Under the pieces are notes generated by a model. That model was not told the DNA's origin, ran no database searches, and saw only the letters and a list, made by a program, of their open reading frames with translations. A stretch of DNA of 64,000 nt. Source: GCA-2746235 sp049609225 (GTDB lineage Bacteria; Planctomycetota; UBA1135). Both the position numbers and the translations under genes were made by a program. Location of the stretch: the NCBI GenBank assembly GCA_049609225.1, contig JBMYYH010000001.1, positions 1-64,000 of the forward strand, written 5' to 3'. Of this stretch, positions 61,701-64,000 are shown piece by piece (position 1 is the first letter of the stretch; each line of letters opens with the position of its first letter).

Positions 61701-62228
61701 CTAGTCCAGGCGGTCCATCGCCAGCACGCTGTTGACCACGACCGTGAGTCGGCCGCTTTCGTAGACCAGGATTTCCTCGGTGCCGGCCAGGGTTTGCCGG
61801 TCTTCGTCCATCCATAGAACCTTGGTCACGTTTTCATCCACGAACTGGCCGACCGGACCGAAGCCGAGGTAGCGCGTATCCAGCTGGAGGCGGCCACCGG
61901 CGGTGTAGAACACCTCGTAGAAGGTGATCAAAGCCAGATAATCGATGGTGCCGGAGCTGCGCGGCGCCGGAAAGCTGTAGTGAACCAAGCGGATCTCATC
62001 GGGGCCCTCGCCATAGCTGTCGAATCCCAGGGTCTGGGTGAGCGGCAGGTCCCCCGGGCTCAGCGGGACGGCCACCCCACGCCACAGCCCATCGAGGTCG
62101 GTGTTTTCGAAGACCTGGCTGGTCTCACCGGCTGGGGTTGCATCCACAAGAGCATCCCCGAGGCCTCCCCCGCAACTTGGGGCAGCCAGGATCATGGGCA
62201 CGGCTAGAATGAGAGCGGAATAACGCAC
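61701..62228 (-). CDS. Lipoprotein of unknown function
   Basis: A 175-residue protein with a signal peptide ending in an APSC lipobox (Cys19), followed by GGG. The mature part is beta-rich with no recognised domain: LDGLWRGVAVPLSPGD and DYLALITFYEVFYTAGGRLQLD suggest a small lipocalin- or META-like barrel that reports on a stored value, but this is a guess. It converges with the selenoprotein gene, nine bases away, and is divergent from rpsD. Confidence 0.7.
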   Translation of the reverse strand: MRYSALILAVPMILAAPSCGGGLGDALVDATPAGETSQVFENTDLDGLWRGVAVPLSPGDLPLTQTLGFDSYGEGPDEIRLVHYSFPAPRSSGTIDYLALITFYEVFYTAGGRLQLDTRYLGFGPVGQFVDENVTKVLWMDEDRQTLAGTEEILVYESGRLTVVVNSVLAMDRLD

Positions 62229-62363
62229 AACCCACTATAGGGCATGGTTTGCGCTCGGCCGGTGGTTTCGGTGGTCTTCTCTTGACGAAATCCACCCTTC
62301 CACCTACTCTATTCGGCCCATTTCGCCCCACGACACCGTGTTCCTGGGCGACATCAAGATTCC

Positions 62364-62969
62364 ATGGCTACCTACACCGGTCCCAAAGTCCGCCTCTCCC
62401 GCCAGCTCGGCGTGGCGATCTCGGACAACCCGAAGCATCTCAACTCCCGGCGTCTCGATACGCCCCCGGGAGGCACCTCCAAGCGCATGCGTCGCCTTAG
62501 CGACTATGGTGTGCGTCTGCGCGAGAAGCAGAAGCTTCGTTACTACTACAACGTGCAGGAGAAGCAGCTCCGCCGTTACGTCCAAGAAGCCGCACGCCGT
62601 AAGGGCAACACCGGTGAGAACCTGCTCGAGATCCTCGAGCGTCGCTTGGACAACGTTGTGCGTCGCATGAACTTTGGTCGCAGCATCTGGCAGAGCCGCC
62701 AGGTCGTGAACCACGGTCACGTGCTCGTCAACGGCCGCAAGGTCGACATCCCTTCCTACCAGGTGCGTCCAGGCGATGTCATCACCGTGAAGGAGAAGTC
62801 GAAGGAAGGCATCGAGCGTAATGTCGAGCTGATGGGTGGCGAGTCCAGCTATGAGTGGATGGCCCTTGACCGCGGCAGCCTGACCATTACGATCACTGAT
62901 AAGCCCAAGGGTGCCCAGCACCCCTTCGATCTGCACATGGGCATGATCGTCGAGTTCTACTCCAACTAG
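62364..62969 (+). CDS. rpsD: 30S ribosomal protein S4
   Basis: A 201-residue S4, the primary 16S rRNA-binding protein of the small subunit body. It has the N-terminal YTGPKVRLSRQLGVAI, RRLSDYGVRLREKQKLRYYY, and the S4 RNA-binding domain (LERRLDNVVRRMNFG, then RQVVNHGHVLVNGRKVDIPS). The N-terminal cysteines of zinc-type S4 are absent. In many bacteria S4 is encoded with S13, S11 and RNA polymerase alpha, but here it stands alone with its own leader and a strong terminator. S4 often represses its own translation; no leader structure was recognised. Confidence 0.96.
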   Translation: MATYTGPKVRLSRQLGVAISDNPKHLNSRRLDTPPGGTSKRMRRLSDYGVRLREKQKLRYYYNVQEKQLRRYVQEAARRKGNTGENLLEILERRLDNVVRRMNFGRSIWQSRQVVNHGHVLVNGRKVDIPSYQVRPGDVITVKEKSKEGIERNVELMGGESSYEWMALDRGSLTITITDKPKGAQHPFDLHMGMIVEFYSN

Positions 62970-63037
62970 AGTTCACCCAAACGGCGGCGGTTGGCGAGAG
63001 ACTGTCCGTCCGCGGCGCACCGCGCCTCTTTCCCCTG

Positions 63038-63067
63038 AACGCAGCTGCTCCGGCAGCTGCGTTTTTT
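63038..63067 (+). terminator. Rho-independent terminator of rpsD
   Basis: AACGCAGCTGC and GCAGCTGCGTT form a perfect 11-pair stem with a TCCG tetraloop, followed by TTTT. It lies 69 bases after the rpsD stop and before the convergent gene end at 63082. Confidence 0.93.
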
Positions 63068-63081
63068 ATTGGATTCGCACG

Positions 63082-64000
63082 CTATTGGATGACGAAACTG
63101 GCCACGTTGGAGAAGTTGCGATATTGCACCGCCTGCAGCCACATGGTCGCTCCGGTCATCTGGGGTACATTGGCGACAACACTCTCTCCACCCGTAAGGT
63201 CACTCAGAAAGGGACCCGCAAAGACATAGGGAGATTGCAGCTGCATAAGGATGCCCAGTGCAGGAATGTAGGTGAATCCCGTTCCCTGGAGGGAAGCCGC
63301 AATCCAGGTATCGGCCTCGGCTCTTCCCCGAGTCATCTCAATGGTGACGGTTTGGCCCCCCACCGGCTGGGCAGGAGAAATTGAGATTTGTGGCTGGGCA
63401 GGAAGAATGGCTGTATCGCCGAGGGAATCAAACCGTGCAAGAGGATAGTGAACCGGGCCAACCTGACTGACCCGGCTATAGGCATAGGGTTTGGGATTCT
63501 GAGAGTTGAAGTCCACCCCGTAGAGTCCGCCCAATGGATGAAAACTGATGCCACGGAGGCTCTGATAGCTTTCGATATGCCAGACCTGGGTGCCGTCGAC
63601 AGCGACGCGATAGTAGTGGGAATCCCAGAAACCACCGGCAACATCTTGAGTGGCATAGAGCTCCCCATCCACCGGATTGAAAGCCAAGCCAGACCACCCG
63701 CTATTCCTACCAAGCGTGGTGAGCCAGGTAAGGGAAGCATCGGCTTTGTTGATGAGATACCAAGAGCCGCCGTAGATATTGCCGCCATACATTTGCCCCG
63801 TGACCGGATGGCACGCAACCATGGAGATGTCGTCGGCAAAGTCTCCGATTTCCTGGGTTTGCCAGGTCACCGGGTCGATCCGGGTCAGGGTGAAGCGGGT
63901 CCAAAAATTACGCACATGCACCGCATAGATTTGGTCCGTCGATGGGTCGTAAGTGAGACAGGATGGAAAGGCGCTTGCCCCGTAGATATCGAGCAGCGGC
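63082..64000 (-). CDS. Secreted propeller-like protein with C-terminal module, partial
   Basis: At least 305 residues; the frame stays open to the right edge, so the N-terminus is outside the window. The visible part has propeller-like repeats with DPVTGQMYGGNIYGG-type blades (CHPVTGQMYGG, FNPVDGELYATQDVAGG, FHPLGGLYGVDF), close to YVTN/NHL-type repeats. The C-terminal 105 residues (ISISPAQPVGGQTVTIEMTR onward) are the beta-rich module seen on other exported proteins here. It is probably exported, but the signal peptide is not visible. A ligand is not evident. Confidence 0.75.
   Translation of the reverse strand, partial: PLLDIYGASAFPSCLTYDPSTDQIYAVHVRNFWTRFTLTRIDPVTWQTQEIGDFADDISMVACHPVTGQMYGGNIYGGSWYLINKADASLTWLTTLGRNSGWSGLAFNPVDGELYATQDVAGGFWDSHYYRVAVDGTQVWHIESYQSLRGISFHPLGGLYGVDFNSQNPKPYAYSRVSQVGPVHYPLARFDSLGDTAILPAQPQISISPAQPVGGQTVTIEMTRGRAEADTWIAASLQGTGFTYIPALGILMQLQSPYVFAGPFLSDLTGGESVVANVPQMTGATMWLQAVQYRNFSNVASFVIQ

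Overview
The window is a gene-dense, high-GC chromosomal segment, most likely from a member of the Planctomycetota. That is an inference from several things seen together: an ECF sigma factor overlapping a Ser/Thr kinase-TPR gene, two ECF sigma factors fused to a membrane helix and a large C-terminal region, a CRTAC1-type FG-GAP/UnbV protein, and a recurring C-terminal beta-rich module on secreted proteins. No tRNA, rRNA, CRISPR array, insertion sequence or phage gene was seen, and no gene-free stretch exceeds about 300 bases.

Layout. 1-1364 (minus): Dps, a GNAT acetyltransferase and the start of a lipoprotein in an overlapping run, plus a YjbR/MmcQ protein. 1464-3460: the decayed remains of a PEP/pyruvate-binding kinase-like gene. 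3495-6837: serine biosynthesis operon (serB, a class V aminotransferase in the serC position, serA), joined by ATGA overlaps. 6856-10537: membrane protein, ECF sigma factor, Ser/Thr kinase with TPRs. 10565-14435: three-subunit molybdenum hydroxylase resembling 4-hydroxybenzoyl-CoA reductase, including the extra four-cysteine [4Fe-4S] loop. 14569-16443: secreted subtilase. 16458-20759 (minus): selenocysteine peroxiredoxin, CorA and an MscS-type channel as one overlapping operon. 20791-26990: assorted single genes (DsbA-like, two DUF1801 proteins, PhoD-like phosphatase, saccharopine dehydrogenase-like enzyme, pyrophosphatase). 27110-40500: a type II secretion/type IV pilus-like gene cluster (assembly ATPase, inner-membrane platform, five pilins or pseudopilins, PilM-PilN fusion, PilO-like, PilP-like, secretin, TPR lipoprotein, PilZ protein). 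40493-45400: regulator, small enzymes and two zinc-ribbon membrane proteins. 45406-51573: secreted beta-propeller lipoprotein and two di-heme peroxidases. 52205-57837: tandem 930-residue ECF sigma fusions. 57854-64000: TLC-domain membrane protein, selenocysteine FG-GAP/UnbV/thioredoxin protein, lipoprotein, rpsD and a partial secreted propeller protein.

The most notable result is that two unrelated genes are interrupted by one in-frame TGA each while the same frame and family similarity continue on both sides. One TGA is exactly at the peroxidatic cysteine of a Bcp/PrxQ peroxiredoxin; the other lies in the FG-GAP/UnbV protein. Each TGA is followed by a six-base-pair hairpin whose apical loop begins CGUGA, with the loop G 23 and 19 nt downstream, as expected for bacterial SECIS elements. 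They are therefore annotated as full-length selenoproteins. A second notable result is a matched promoter-like pair (TGTAAC, 13-14 nt, CGGTGT) 35-37 nt before the start of both ECF fusion genes, suggesting autoregulation.
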